NCBI GenBank assembly: GCA_902464275.1
Contig: CABQIK010000006.1
Location: 1-64,000 of the forward strand
Direction: 5' to 3'
Length of the DNA: 64,000 nt
From: an uncultured Alphaproteobacteria bacterium
GTDB lineage: Bacteria; Pseudomonadota; Alphaproteobacteria; RF32; CAG-239
In this document: one piece after another, positions 9,014 to 17,605 of the stretch
Position numbering within the stretch: position 1 is the stretch's first letter
How the letters are laid out: each line of letters begins with the position of its first letter
Notes under the pieces: model-generated
The model's input: the letters and a program-made list of their open reading frames with translations, nothing else
Database searches by the model: none
Told to the model about the DNA's origin: nothing
Made by a program: the position numbers and the translations under genes

Positions 9014-9183
9014 AATTCCCATCCACTAGGAGGGGTGCCGAAGGCGGGGTGGTTATTGCACTATTTTGCGATAGGATAAATGTTTGTTTTGTATGCAAAA
9101 ATCGTAAACCATCTCTAGTCTCATACCTTATATTTTCACCACCCCGTCGGCTACCGCCGCCACCCCTCCTCAGGAGTGGAATT
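9014..9183. repeat. MITE-like palindrome-ended element, copy A
   Basis: This is a 170-bp non-coding element. Its ends are inverted repeats of about 40 bp: the left arm runs AATTCCCATCC...GGCGGGGTGGTTA, and the right arm CACCACCCCGTCGG...GAGTGGAATT. The centre contains GTTTGTTTTGTATGC, shared with copies B and D. A second, degenerate right arm follows at about 9203-9233. The stretch 8902-9258 holds only this element and leader copy 2. No transposase is nearby. Confidence 0.7.
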
Positions 9184-9258
9184 AATAGAACTGTGTAGTT
9201 TGTCGGCTATCGTCGCCATGACTTAGGAGTGAAGCTTTACATTGCGTGTAGTTAAACT

Positions 9259-9645
9259 TTATGCTCGGCTGCGTTTTATATAGGCAATTAGCAAAGATAT
9301 AAAGGCGCCAAGATTAAGCGCCCAAACATAAACATTAAACCAAAATTCCGAGGTTTTATCGCTGAGGTCAAAAAAGGCACAAATGGCAATTAATGCCAAC
9401 GGATAAATGATAGTAAAATACGGAATCCAACCGATAGCGCTTAAATAATAGGTAATTTTTGGGTGGTGATTAATCATATAAGTAACAAAAAACGGCACTT
9501 TGTTAAAAGTAATGCCAAACATCAGCGCAACAAAAGCAAATAACAAAATTAAGGCAACAGGCTCTATGCCGGCATAAATAAAAGGAGCTGACACCACGCT
9601 AAAAATTCCGCCTAAACATAACGCTTCATTAGAATACAATTTCAT
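9259..9645 (-). CDS. Small multi-span membrane protein, function unknown
   Basis: This is a 128-residue hydrophobic protein with about four membrane segments (roughly residues 10-27, 28-50, 62-92 and 97-122) and a basic tail KRSRA. I do not recognise a family. A good AAAAGGAG lies 8 bases before the ATG, which supports it as a real gene. It stands alone between the MITE-like element and the tRNA-Gly repeat region, with no operon partner to suggest a role. Confidence 0.6.
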   Translation of the reverse strand: MKLYSNEALCLGGIFSVVSAPFIYAGIEPVALILLFAFVALMFGITFNKVPFFVTYMINHHPKITYYLSAIGWIPYFTIIYPLALIAICAFFDLSDKTSEFWFNVYVWALNLGAFISLLIAYIKRSRA

Positions 9646-9719
9646 GTTGTTAACTCCTTTTATTAAACTATATGCAAAAAATAAAACAATTAGCTGTTTA
9701 AGTCAACAGTTTTTGCTTA

Positions 9720-10170
9720 GCGAGCCCTTACGGGTTCAATTCCCGTTATTTTGTGTTGAAATAAAATGGAGCGGATACGAGAATAGCTAAATAAAAACGC
9801 CATTAATATGGCGTTTTTATTTGGAGCGGGTAAGGGGAACGCTAAGTAAAAAGGCCATTAATATGGCGTTTTTATCTGTAAGTTCTTTGTAACATCTTAA
9901 TGAGCAAGGAAAGCGACAGCAACCGTAGCGAATTTAGATGCCAAAGAGGTATTCCCGTCCGCAATCAAAAAAATCCATCGTTAAGGTAGGTTTATTTGAG
10001 CGGGTAAGGGGAACGCTAAGTAAAAAAGCAAGCAATCTTGCTTTTTTATCTGCAAGTTCTTTGGAACATCTTAATGAGCAAGGAAAGCGAAAGCGCCCGC
10101 AGCGAATTTAGATGCCAAAGAGGTATTCCCGTCCGCAATCAAAAAAATCCATCGTTAAGGTGGATTTTTT
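9720..10170. repeat. Tandem repeats derived from the tRNA-Gly 3' flank
   Basis: The region has no credible gene. It starts with an isolated tRNA T-arm-like stretch CGGGTTCAATTCCCG (9731-9745). Three degenerate units follow, at about 9768-9830, 9833-9996 and 9997-10170, each opening with (G)GAGCGGGTAAGG or a close variant of the tRNA 3' end. The two long units (164 and 175 bp) contain a stem-forming pair (CTTTGG...CATCT with AGATGCCAAAG) and are separated by hairpin-plus-T-run structures. They may be scars of repeated recombination at the tRNA end or duplicated small structured RNAs. Confidence 0.65.
10141..10170 (-). terminator. Terminator after tRNA-Gly
   Basis: On the minus strand, directly after the CCA end of the tRNA, AAAAAATCCA and TGGATTTTTTT form a hairpin with a T run. 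A second copy lies at about 9965-9990 in the tandem repeat region. Confidence 0.65.
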
Positions 10171-10244
10171 TGGAGCGGGTAACGGGAATTGAACCCGCAT
10201 TAAAAGCTTGGGAAGCTCTCATTCTACCATTGAATTATACCCGC
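10171..10244 (-). tRNA. tRNA-Gly (anticodon CCC)
   Basis: On the minus strand the sequence folds as a cloverleaf. It has acceptor GCGGGTA paired with TACCCGC, a D arm with AATGGTA, anticodon stem AGAGC/GCTTT with loop TTCCCAA (anticodon CCC, reads GGG), and T arm CGGGTTCAATTCCCG. Discriminator T and an encoded CCA end at 10171. The length is 74 bases. Its translation on the other strand gives the well-known spurious GIEPA...PLNYTR peptide. Confidence 0.95.
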
Positions 10245-10301
10245 TTAAAGCTTGGTTTATATGTACTTTCTTTTTACCTATAAATCAAGCATTTTATTTG
10301 T

Positions 10302-12389
10302 TTATTCCAAAATTTGCACAAGTTCAGATGCAATACCGAGCTTATAAATTTTTTCATTAACGTTGTTTTCAGGATAGCAGCGCCCTAAGTCAAGCGCAAA
10401 AATGTTAGCTTGTTGAACGGCAAATTCATGTCCGCGGCAAATAGTGGCGGCGTTGTTTTCAAGATATTTGCGCAGTTCTTCCGATTCTTTATTTTTGCCT
10501 TGGCTTTGTCCGCCGCGCTTCATAAACAGTTCCGAATATTCAAATATGGTGTAAACCATGCCGGCAATCATGAGGGAGCTGATTAGTTTTACATAAATGC
10601 TCATCAGTAATACCGCAAAAACAATTAAGAACACGGCAATGGTTTTGGCAGCGTAATTTACAATTTTTGAGTTGAATTTACGCTTTAAAATCCAGATATA
10701 AAAGGCTAACGTTAAAGTGCCTGATAGCAAAATCAGTCCGGTTTGCAGCGGATTAATACCAAGGGCTGCAATGGCGATTTCGCTCAAAATCAGCATACCG
10801 ACGCTGAACAGCAAATATCCGATATTAAGCTGTAGTGACGATAGCTTTAAGCCGGTCTGCAGGCTCTTTTCAATAGCGTTGTATGCTCGCTTAAATTTTA
10901 ACATATTGGCGGCATTGGCAACAATCACCGATTCTTTGCCCACAAACAAATTTTCTATGGCTTGCTTTTCGCCATGGCTTAATGCTGAAAGATTATCGGT
11001 CTTTTTAATCAGCATAATAGTGCCGTCTTGCTTTTGAATGTCTATAATGTTTTTGCGATACATTTCAAGCAACGAGGCAACAAAAGCAAATTTATCAAAT
11101 TTAGCTTTAAGCATAAAACGCATGGTTGCCGCGGTTTGCTTGAATGAATGGCGAGCTTTGGTTTTGTTGCGCTTTAAGTATTTCCATGACAGCATGTATG
11201 AAATAAGTATGGCCGCCAAACCGGCAAACGCAAACAGCACATCGCCGTAATCGGTAACAAACCACACAAATTTACGCCCTAATTCCGGCTCCATAAACAC
11301 GTTTTTATCCAGTGACACCAAAATATGCATGCCCTCATGCGGTAAAATCGGGGTGAGGGAAGCAAAGCCCAACGCATTCTTATCAAGCGAGGCAACAACC
11401 GCGCGTTTGTCAGATAAATGTTTAGGGTATCCGGTAATAACGCTTTGCGACAAAAAGTTTTTTCCGTCCGGAATAGCCACAATCGCATTGGCAGATGTAA
11501 TTACCAAATTAAGATAGCTACCGGCGGCATCCCAATAAAACTCGCTGAAGTCGTCATAATACCAAAGCTTGCGGTCAAGCAGATATTTGAAGGTGTATGT
11601 ATAAACTCCGGGCTGTAAAACATATTCTTGGCGCGGCTTAATGTAAATATAATCGCCGATTTCTTCTAACATATACGGCAATTCAGAACCGTTTAAGGCA
11701 ACTGAAAGCAACTGAATGTCAAGTTTCTTTTTAACTCCGGCGCGGGAGGTGCTGTACTTGGGCAAAACTTTGGTCAGCCCGTGTTTAAGCTTTTGCCCGT
11801 TGGCAACTATGGTAATATCTTCTTGTACCTGAATTAAGCCGGAAGGCAAAATATTAAGGGTGGCGAGCAAATACGGAACATGCTCGCGCGCCGGCGCCAC
11901 AATTTTTTTACCGGTAGGCAAAACAACGTTCACAAGCGGAATATCAGATTGTGAAAGTTCGCTAATCATTCGCGTTTGCTCTTCGGGCGCAAGCTCATAA
12001 AAAGTGGTTGGCGCGTGTGCGTCATCAGCGGAGCGGTTGCCGCTGATACGCCCCATTGCTTCATCATAAATTTTTTCAAAGGTTGATTTGCGTTGTTCCT
12101 GCATTTGCGCAATATATTCAGCGCTGTGTTGAACGTCTATGGAATCTGACTGATTTAAATCGCCTAATTCGTTGGCATGGCTGACTGATGCGTTTTTAAA
12201 GCGCTGCTTAAAAAATGCGATAACCTCATCGGTATTATCCGGATTCGGCATGTTATCGGGCAAAAAAGCTGTGCCGTCGCTTATTTGTTCTTGCGGCTTA
12301 ACCGAGTTAACGTCTTTAATTTCAACCGTTGCCGCGTTGGTGTTAAAGGCAAATATACTGAAACAAATTGCAAGAAAAAGTTTATTCAT
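10302..12389 (-). CDS. DUF2207 domain-containing membrane protein
   Basis: This is a 695-residue envelope protein with a signal peptide (residues 1-19, ending NTNAA). An extracytoplasmic beta-rich DUF2207 region (about 155-365) contains LRV-type patterns such as LPSGLIQVQEDITI and GVYTYTFKYLLDRKLWYYDD. A membrane segment lies near 377-397, a cytoplasmic part follows, and a further cluster of about four membrane segments lies at 520-610. The family is widespread and has no firmly assigned role. It is monocistronic and divergent from the glmU-like gene across about 95 bases. AAGGATTGCG lies ahead of the ATG. Confidence 0.8.
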   Translation of the reverse strand: MNKLFLAICFSIFAFNTNAATVEIKDVNSVKPQEQISDGTAFLPDNMPNPDNTDEVIAFFKQRFKNASVSHANELGDLNQSDSIDVQHSAEYIAQMQEQRKSTFEKIYDEAMGRISGNRSADDAHAPTTFYELAPEEQTRMISELSQSDIPLVNVVLPTGKKIVAPAREHVPYLLATLNILPSGLIQVQEDITIVANGQKLKHGLTKVLPKYSTSRAGVKKKLDIQLLSVALNGSELPYMLEEIGDYIYIKPRQEYVLQPGVYTYTFKYLLDRKLWYYDDFSEFYWDAAGSYLNLVITSANAIVAIPDGKNFLSQSVITGYPKHLSDKRAVVASLDKNALGFASLTPILPHEGMHILVSLDKNVFMEPELGRKFVWFVTDYGDVLFAFAGLAAILISYMLSWKYLKRNKTKARHSFKQTAATMRFMLKAKFDKFAFVASLLEMYRKNIIDIQKQDGTIMLIKKTDNLSALSHGEKQAIENLFVGKESVIVANAANMLKFKRAYNAIEKSLQTGLKLSSLQLNIGYLLFSVGMLILSEIAIAALGINPLQTGLILLSGTLTLAFYIWILKRKFNSKIVNYAAKTIAVFLIVFAVLLMSIYVKLISSLMIAGMVYTIFEYSELFMKRGGQSQGKNKESEELRKYLENNAATICRGHEFAVQQANIFALDLGRCYPENNVNEKIYKLGIASELVQILE

Positions 12390-12484
12390 AAACGCAATCC
12401 TTATGTTAACAAATAAAACATATTTTGTATAATATACTCCAGATATTAAAAGATAATGAAAAATTTTATAAGGAGCACAATAAA

Positions 12485-13216
12485 ATGAGTAACAAAATTG
12501 CAGCCGTTATTTTAGGCGCCGGCAAAGGCACCCGCATGAAGTCTGACTTGCCTAAGGTGATGATGCCGGTTTGCGGCAAGCCGATGATTAAACATATTAC
12601 CGACACGCTTGAAAGCATGAACGTGGATAAAATTGTTACGGTGATTGCCCCTGACGGCGATTTGGTAAAACAAACGGTGGCTCCGCACCAAACCTGCGTG
12701 CAGGACCAACAGCTCGGTACCGGTCATGCGGTTAAATGCGCCGCTGATTTGTTAAAAGGTTTTGACGGCGCGGTCATGGTTATTTTCGGCGATACGCCGC
12801 TTATTACCAAACAAACTTTTATGAAGGCGGTAAATAAAGTCCGCGAAGGTTATGCCGTTGTGGTTTTGGGCTTTAAGCCTCAAGACGCCGCTCGTTACGG
12901 ACGCCTTAAAATGCAAGGTAATGAACTTGTTTCTATTGTTGAATTTAAAGACGCTACCGATGACGAAAAGGCTATCGGTTTTTGCAATTCAGGCTTTATG
13001 GCCTTTGACGGCAAGCACTTGTTTGAAATTTTAAATAACATCGGCAATGAAAATGCCGCCGGCGAATATTATTTAACCGATGCGGTAAGCGTTGCGCGTA
13101 AAATGGGGCTTAAATGTACGGCATTTGAGGGCAAGCCGGAAGAAGTTGCCAGCGCCAACACGCGTGAAGAATTAGCCTTGTTGGAAACCTATGTAAAGAA
13201 CGGTAAACATGCGTAA
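12485..13216 (+). CDS. glmU: GlmU-type nucleotidyltransferase lacking the acetyltransferase domain
   Basis: This is a UDP-GlcNAc pyrophosphorylase-type GT-A fold enzyme. It has VILGAGKGTRMKS near residue 8, PKVMMPVCGKPM, QQLGTGHAV and FGDTPLI, then NSGFMAF and EYYLTDAV. These are the landmarks of the GlmU N-terminal half. The protein stops at 243 residues, where GlmU (about 450) would continue into a left-handed beta-helix acetyltransferase. The start is ATG 12485 behind AAGGAGC; a 20-codon in-frame extension to 12425 has no ribosome site. It overlaps the next gene by 8 bases. Another sugar nucleotidyltransferase role is possible. Confidence 0.8.
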   Translation: MSNKIAAVILGAGKGTRMKSDLPKVMMPVCGKPMIKHITDTLESMNVDKIVTVIAPDGDLVKQTVAPHQTCVQDQQLGTGHAVKCAADLLKGFDGAVMVIFGDTPLITKQTFMKAVNKVREGYAVVVLGFKPQDAARYGRLKMQGNELVSIVEFKDATDDEKAIGFCNSGFMAFDGKHLFEILNNIGNENAAGEYYLTDAVSVARKMGLKCTAFEGKPEEVASANTREELALLETYVKNGKHA

Positions 13217-13754
13217 TTTTATTAAAATTCACTGGTTCGGACTTTTGTTGTCATTTATCAGCGCGCTGTTTTTAGGTCTTATGGCGTTGGTGTTTTATTC
13301 GCCTCGTCAAGATACCCTGAAGCGCGGATTTATTCCGTGTACGCAACAACTGGTAAAAGAAGTTTTTGCCTGCAATGAGCATAAACATTGGTGCATGAGC
13401 AAAGCGATTGTTAAAAATACCGGCTGCGATTTTAAGGTGGTGTTTAAAGGCGTTGCCGATTGGGTCGGCGGCAAACAGCCGGCTCCGTGGAGCAATTATT
13501 TGTTTGAGCCGGTGCTGCCTGAACCTGATGTTGCGGAAGATGACGCCGCCGTGCAAGAATACTATGCCGAAAATCCGCACTCTGAAGAAGATATGTTAAA
13601 ACTGCAACAAGATTGGGATACTTTGGAAAAAGAATGGAACAACGCCAAAGCCGATTCCGATTCGGAAGTTGCGGTTAAAGATGAAACCAAGCAAAATATT
13701 CATCAAAATATTAAAGATGTTGTAAGGGAGAATGTAAATGAAGAGCAAAAATGA
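13209..13754 (+). CDS. Membrane-anchored hypothetical protein
   Basis: This is a 181-residue protein of unknown family. A membrane segment at about residues 10-31 is followed by a short region with five cysteines (C45, C56, C64, C71 and neighbours by inspection), likely periplasmic and possibly disulfide-bonded. The C-terminal half (about 100-181) is acidic and helical, rich in Glu, Asp and Lys. It overlaps both neighbours (8 bases with glmU-like, 17 with pepF), so it belongs to a three-gene operon. Overlap and codon use support it as real. Confidence 0.7.
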   Translation: MRNFIKIHWFGLLLSFISALFLGLMALVFYSPRQDTLKRGFIPCTQQLVKEVFACNEHKHWCMSKAIVKNTGCDFKVVFKGVADWVGGKQPAPWSNYLFEPVLPEPDVAEDDAAVQEYYAENPHSEEDMLKLQQDWDTLEKEWNNAKADSDSEVAVKDETKQNIHQNIKDVVRENVNEEQK

Positions 13755-15528
13755 AATGTTACCGGCATGGGATTTGTCTGACTTATATAAAGGTACCGAT
13801 GACCCCAAAGTTAACGCCGATTTGGAAAAATATCGCAAAGGCGTGGCGGCGTTTGCTAAAAAATATAAAGGCAAACTTGCAACGCTTGACGCCAAAGCCA
13901 TGCTTGCTTTGCTTAAAGAACAGGAAAAATTGGCCAAAATCGGCAGTCGGCTTGGCGGTTTTGCTTATCTTAACATGTCAACGCAAATGAAAAATCCGGA
14001 AGCAATGGCGTTTTACCAGAATATCTCTGAAAAATTAACCGAATACGCCAAACCTTCCGTCTTTTTCAGCTTAGAATTTAACCGCCTGCCGGAAGCCAAA
14101 ATCAAAGAATGGCTGAAAGATAAACAGGTTGCTTTTTATAAGCCTTATTTTAAGCGGATTCGCAAATATAAAAAATATGAACTCAGCGAGCCGGAGGAAG
14201 AAATTTTGCTTGAAAAATCCATCACTTCATCAGAAGCATGGGTACGCTTGTATGAAGAAACATCATCTCGCCTTGTTTACACTGTTAATGGCAAAAATTA
14301 TAACGATGCCGAAATTACTAAATTGACCTTGGACAAAGACGCTAAATTGCGCCATCAGGCCGGTGCGGAAATTAACCGCGTGGCGGCGCAAAACGCTCCG
14401 TTGTTTACGCTTGTTTATAATATGATTATGAAAGACAAAGCAATTGAGGATAACAAGCGCGGTTTTAAGACTCCGGTTTCGGCGCGTAATTTGGCCGAAG
14501 AAGTGCCCGATAATGTGGTTGACACACTGGCGCAAACCGTAAAGGATAACTACAAAAATTTGGCGCACCGCTTTTATAAACTTAAAGCCAAATGGCTGGG
14601 AGTTAAAAAAATCAGTTATTGGGACCGCAACGCGCCGCTGCCGTTTTCGGCTGATGTTAAATACAGTTGGGACGATGCGGTTAAAATGGTTTTAGCCGGA
14701 TATTACAATTTTTCGCCCAAACTAGGCAAAATCGCGCAAGATTTTTTTGACCATAACTGGGTTGATGTTCCTCCGCGCGATGGAAAGCGGAGCGGGGCGT
14801 ATTGCAGCGGGCCGCTTGCCACCATGCACCCTTATTTATTCTTAAATTTTGTCGGCAAGCAAAATGATGTTTTAACCTTAGCCCATGAATTGGGGCATGG
14901 TTGTCATCATCAGCTGCGCATTAAAAACGGCGAGTTAAACGAGCGTTCGCGGATGACGACCGAAGAAGTTGCTTCCGTGTTCGGCGAGATGTTGGTTTTT
15001 CAGGATATGCTTAAAAACACCACTGATGACAAAGCTCGTTTGTGCCTGATTGCCTCTAAAGTTAATGATATGATTAACACCGCGGTGCGGCAGATTGCGT
15101 TTCACTTTTTTGAAACCCGCGCCCACGCTGAGCGTAAATTAAGCGAAGTTTCGGAAGAACGTTTATGTCAAATTTGGCTTGAAGAAATGAAATCCAGTCT
15201 TGGCAATTATGTTGAAGTCGGCGATGACTGCCGCTATATTTGGTCACAAGTAGGACACTTTTTCTTTTTGCCGTTTTATGTTTACGCATATTCTTTTGCC
15301 GATTGTTTGGTAAACTCGCTTTATCAGGTTAAGCAAGAGGGCACGGTGCCTGATTTTGCCGATAAATATTTGCATCTTTTGTCGCAGACCGCAATCGGCG
15401 AATATGAGCAAATTTTAAAGCCGTTTGACCTCAATCCGAACAGTCCGGATTTTTGGAATAAGGGATTAAAGCTGATTTCATCATACATTGATGAGCTTGA
15501 GCGCTTAGATAAAAAATTAAAACTTTAA
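13738..15528 (+). CDS. pepF: M3 family oligoendopeptidase (PepF type)
   Basis: This is a cytosolic zinc metallopeptidase that cleaves short peptides. The HExxH motif is in AHELGHGCHHQ (around residue 385). The downstream third ligand is Glu in TTEEVASVFGE. The N-terminal helical domain begins LPAWDLSDLYKGTDDP, typical of PepF. The length of 596 residues is normal. The start at 13738 overlaps the upstream gene; GGGAG lies just before it. A bidirectional terminator follows the stop. Confidence 0.92.
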   Translation: MKSKNEMLPAWDLSDLYKGTDDPKVNADLEKYRKGVAAFAKKYKGKLATLDAKAMLALLKEQEKLAKIGSRLGGFAYLNMSTQMKNPEAMAFYQNISEKLTEYAKPSVFFSLEFNRLPEAKIKEWLKDKQVAFYKPYFKRIRKYKKYELSEPEEEILLEKSITSSEAWVRLYEETSSRLVYTVNGKNYNDAEITKLTLDKDAKLRHQAGAEINRVAAQNAPLFTLVYNMIMKDKAIEDNKRGFKTPVSARNLAEEVPDNVVDTLAQTVKDNYKNLAHRFYKLKAKWLGVKKISYWDRNAPLPFSADVKYSWDDAVKMVLAGYYNFSPKLGKIAQDFFDHNWVDVPPRDGKRSGAYCSGPLATMHPYLFLNFVGKQNDVLTLAHELGHGCHHQLRIKNGELNERSRMTTEEVASVFGEMLVFQDMLKNTTDDKARLCLIASKVNDMINTAVRQIAFHFFETRAHAERKLSEVSEERLCQIWLEEMKSSLGNYVEVGDDCRYIWSQVGHFFFLPFYVYAYSFADCLVNSLYQVKQEGTVPDFADKYLHLLSQTAIGEYEQILKPFDLNPNSPDFWNKGLKLISSYIDELERLDKKLKL

Positions 15529-15536
15529 GCATAACA

Positions 15537-15577
15537 AAACCCCGCGGCCTTAACCGGCTACGGGGTTTAATTTTTTT
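15537..15577 (+). terminator. Bidirectional terminator between pepF and a pilin-like gene
   Basis: AAACCCCG pairs with CGGGGTTT, with an inner GGCC/GGC pairing, followed by AATTTTTTT on the plus strand and TTTTG on the minus strand. It serves both convergent genes. Confidence 0.75.
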
Positions 15578-16256
15578 AATTGTGGGTTACCGTAATGTAA
15601 ACAAGCAATTGGCAGGTTTCTTCCGAGTTGCAGGCAGAGCAAAAGTCGTCAATTTCTTTAACTCCGGCATTGCGTAATAAGCGGTTTTGGGGAACATTAC
15701 TGATAAATAAATCAGCAAGCCCTCCAAACAAGTTGGTTTGACTAGAGGAAGTACCACCCTGATATGAACGCATTTCAAGCCATGCTAAATTCTCAGAGTT
15801 TTCTTTGGCAACGGTTACCATATTGCGGCAAACTTCTTTATCATGGCTGCTCAAAGTGTTACCGGTGCGGGCTAAAGTAACATACATTAAATATTCATTG
15901 GAAGTGCCATTGTTGCCGTTGTAATAGCTAAACCAAATATGGTTTTTAAAAATATCTACAATATAGTTATTTTGTATGCGCATACCGTCAGGTATTAAGT
16001 TCATTTTACCGAAAATGTTTAAAACAAACTGCGCACCAGTAGCATTGTTAAATTTATTTACGGCATAAGTGCGGATTAAGTCGGGGTATAGTTGAATGGC
16101 ATTATTGAGCAAAGAATTAAAACTTTCTGCCTGTTTGTTAAGCTTATACTTCATCATTGCTTTGGAGTATCCGGCAATTGCCCCGACGGATAGAACGCCT
16201 ATGATTGCTAAAACCCCGAGCATCTCAACCATACTTCTGCCATTTTCTGATTTCAT
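15576..16256 (-). CDS. Type IV pilin-like protein (singleton subfamily)
   Basis: This is a 226-residue member of the same family. It has the leader MKSENG, then RSMVEMLG with Glu at mature position 5 and a hydrophobic helix (9-27). The shared motif appears as CRNMVTVAKENSEN. Its C-terminus carries CSACNSEETC. The middle domain is unlike the other four copies (Asn-rich, YNGNNGTSNEY). It converges on pepF and is divergent from the fic gene. Its leader hairpin is the longest of the six, and no MITE-like element follows it. Confidence 0.8.
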   Translation of the reverse strand: MKSENGRSMVEMLGVLAIIGVLSVGAIAGYSKAMMKYKLNKQAESFNSLLNNAIQLYPDLIRTYAVNKFNNATGAQFVLNIFGKMNLIPDGMRIQNNYIVDIFKNHIWFSYYNGNNGTSNEYLMYVTLARTGNTLSSHDKEVCRNMVTVAKENSENLAWLEMRSYQGGTSSSQTNLFGGLADLFISNVPQNRLLRNAGVKEIDDFCSACNSEETCQLLVYITVTHN

Positions 16257-16350
16257 GAGCTAAAATCTCCTCAAAAAGTTAGTTTTGAGAAGATTTTAGC
16301 TCGCGTTTTTTTTTTGCAATATTTACGAGTCTGTGCTGTGTATAAGTTGT
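16257..16350 (-). promoter_or_regulatory. Pilin-cassette leader, copy 3 (20-bp hairpin)
   Basis: TTATACACA lies at 16345-16337, then TTGC plus 10 A. The hairpin spans 16302-16257: GAGCTAAAATCTTCTCAAAA pairs with TTTTGAGGAGATTTTAGCTC over 20 bp with a single G-U pair, reaching to the base before the ATG. Relative to other copies, paired positions have changed together (AAAT/ATTT to AAAA/TTTT, T-G to C-G). This supports selection on the fold. Confidence 0.75.
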
Positions 16351-16380
16351 ATCGGCACGGTGTAAAAATTTATTTGCATT

Positions 16381-16422
16381 TGCGGAGAAAAAGAATTATA
16401 ATCTCCGCATAATCTGCGGAGA
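16381..16422 (+). promoter_or_regulatory. Upstream copy of fic-flanking repeat; palindromic operator over the ribosome site
   Basis: This is a 42-bp repeat that ends with the perfect palindrome TCTCCGCA-N5-TGCGGAGA (16402-16422). A further TGCGGAGA half-site opens the repeat at 16381. GGAG of the second arm (16418-16421) lies 7 bases before the fic ATG, so the palindrome contains the likely ribosome-binding site. It could act as a DNA operator or an RNA hairpin. The only other copy lies at the fic 3' end. Confidence 0.7.
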
Positions 16423-16428
16423 AAACAT

Positions 16429-17538
16429 ATGTATATATATGAACATAAAAATTGGCCACATTTTACTTGGAATGATAACAAACTCACCAACTTGTTATCT
16501 GAAGTTTCATTTTTGCAAGGAAATGTACTTGGCAAAATGAAAGCGCTTGGTTTTGACTTTCAGCAAGAAGCTATTCTTGCCAATATGACAGATGAAATTA
16601 CTAAATCAAGTGAGATTGAAGGCGAGTTGTTAAACAAAGAACAAGTACGTTCATCAATCGCGCGCCGTCTTAACATCAACAATACCAACTCTGTCTCAAG
16701 CAGTCACTATATTGACGGTATTATTGAAATGATGATAGATGCAACGCATAATTATCAAAAGCCTTTATCAAAAGAGCGCTTATGCGGGTGGCATGCGGCA
16801 TTGTTTCCGACCGGATACAGCGGAATGTATAAAATCAGCGTTGGTTGTTATCGCACTGATAAAGACGGTCCGATGCAAGTTGTTTCTTCTGATATGCGTC
16901 ATGAAAAAGTTTATTACGAAGCACCGGCAGCTGAAAAATTGCCGCTTTTTATGGATGTATTTTTACAGTGGATTAATAGCGCAAACAGTGTTAATCCTCT
17001 TTTGCAAGCCGCCATTGCGCACTTGTGGTTTATCACGTTGCATCCGTTTGAAGACGGCAACGGGCGTATGGCTCGCGCGATTACCGATATGATGTTGTCA
17101 AAGGCTGAAAATTCGCCGTACCGATTTTACAGTATGTCGGCACAAATTCAAAAAAGTAAAAACGATTACTATAATGTTTTAGAATACACACAAAAAGGAA
17201 GTTTAGATATTACAATATGGTTGCAATGGTTTTTACAATGCTTGTCCGCCTCAATTACCAATGCCGAAAAACTGGTTGATTCTATTGTCAATAAGGCGCT
17301 GTGTTGGCAACGGTTTAACAAAATAACCTTAGATGCCAATCAACGCAAAATGATAAATATGCTGTTAGACGGCTTTGAAGGCAATTTAACCTCAGCTAAA
17401 TGGGCAAAAATTTGCAAGTGCTCGCAAGACACCGCGACTCGTGCTATTAATTATTTGATTGACAATAATATTTTAGAACAAAAAGGAACGGGGCGCAGCA
17501 CGCATTACATCTTAAAATGCGGAGAAAAGGAGTCATAA
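16429..17538 (+). CDS. Fic family protein with DUF4172 domain
   Basis: This is a 369-residue Fic (AMP-transferase type) enzyme. The N-terminal DUF4172-like part (1-45) starts WPHFTWNDNKLTNLL. The inhibitory helix motif (S/T)xxxE(G/N) is present as SSEIEG (60-65), marking a self-inhibited class II Fic. The catalytic motif HPFEDGNGRMAR is at 205-216 with His205. A winged-helix-like C-terminus (about 325-365) includes SQDTATRAINYL and may bind DNA. It would transfer AMP or another nucleotide to an unknown target. Direct 42-bp repeats flank it, the downstream one overlapping its last six codons. No partner toxin or antitoxin gene is adjacent. Confidence 0.88.
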   Translation: MYIYEHKNWPHFTWNDNKLTNLLSEVSFLQGNVLGKMKALGFDFQQEAILANMTDEITKSSEIEGELLNKEQVRSSIARRLNINNTNSVSSSHYIDGIIEMMIDATHNYQKPLSKERLCGWHAALFPTGYSGMYKISVGCYRTDKDGPMQVVSSDMRHEKVYYEAPAAEKLPLFMDVFLQWINSANSVNPLLQAAIAHLWFITLHPFEDGNGRMARAITDMMLSKAENSPYRFYSMSAQIQKSKNDYYNVLEYTQKGSLDITIWLQWFLQCLSASITNAEKLVDSIVNKALCWQRFNKITLDANQRKMINMLLDGFEGNLTSAKWAKICKCSQDTATRAINYLIDNNILEQKGTGRSTHYILKCGEKES

Positions 17539-17559
17539 TCTCCGCATAATCTGCGGAGA
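17518..17559 (+). repeat. Downstream copy of fic-flanking 42-bp repeat
   Basis: It matches 16381-16422 at 39 of 42 positions; the three differences are transitions. It carries the same palindrome (17539-17559) and encodes the last fic codons (CGEKES-stop). In the equivalent frame the upstream copy reads CGEKEL-stop. No gene starts sensibly behind it. Confidence 0.8.
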
Positions 17560-17605
17560 TATGTGTGTAATGATATGCAAATTAGCAATAAATGTTGTGC
17601 TAGCG

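Noticed and set aside
8898..9098. Small minus-strand frame with TPPSAPLL
   Set aside because: It is a translation of the leader and MITE-like element; a similar shadow occurs at 50477-50707.
10038..10283. Open frame encoding ...VTGIEPALKAWEALILPLNYTR
   Set aside because: It is the opposite-strand translation of tRNA-Gly and its flanking repeat, a familiar spurious protein.
12425..12484. 20-codon extension of the glmU-like gene
   Set aside because: No ribosome site and AT-rich; ATG 12485 sits behind AAGGAGC and begins the conserved fold.
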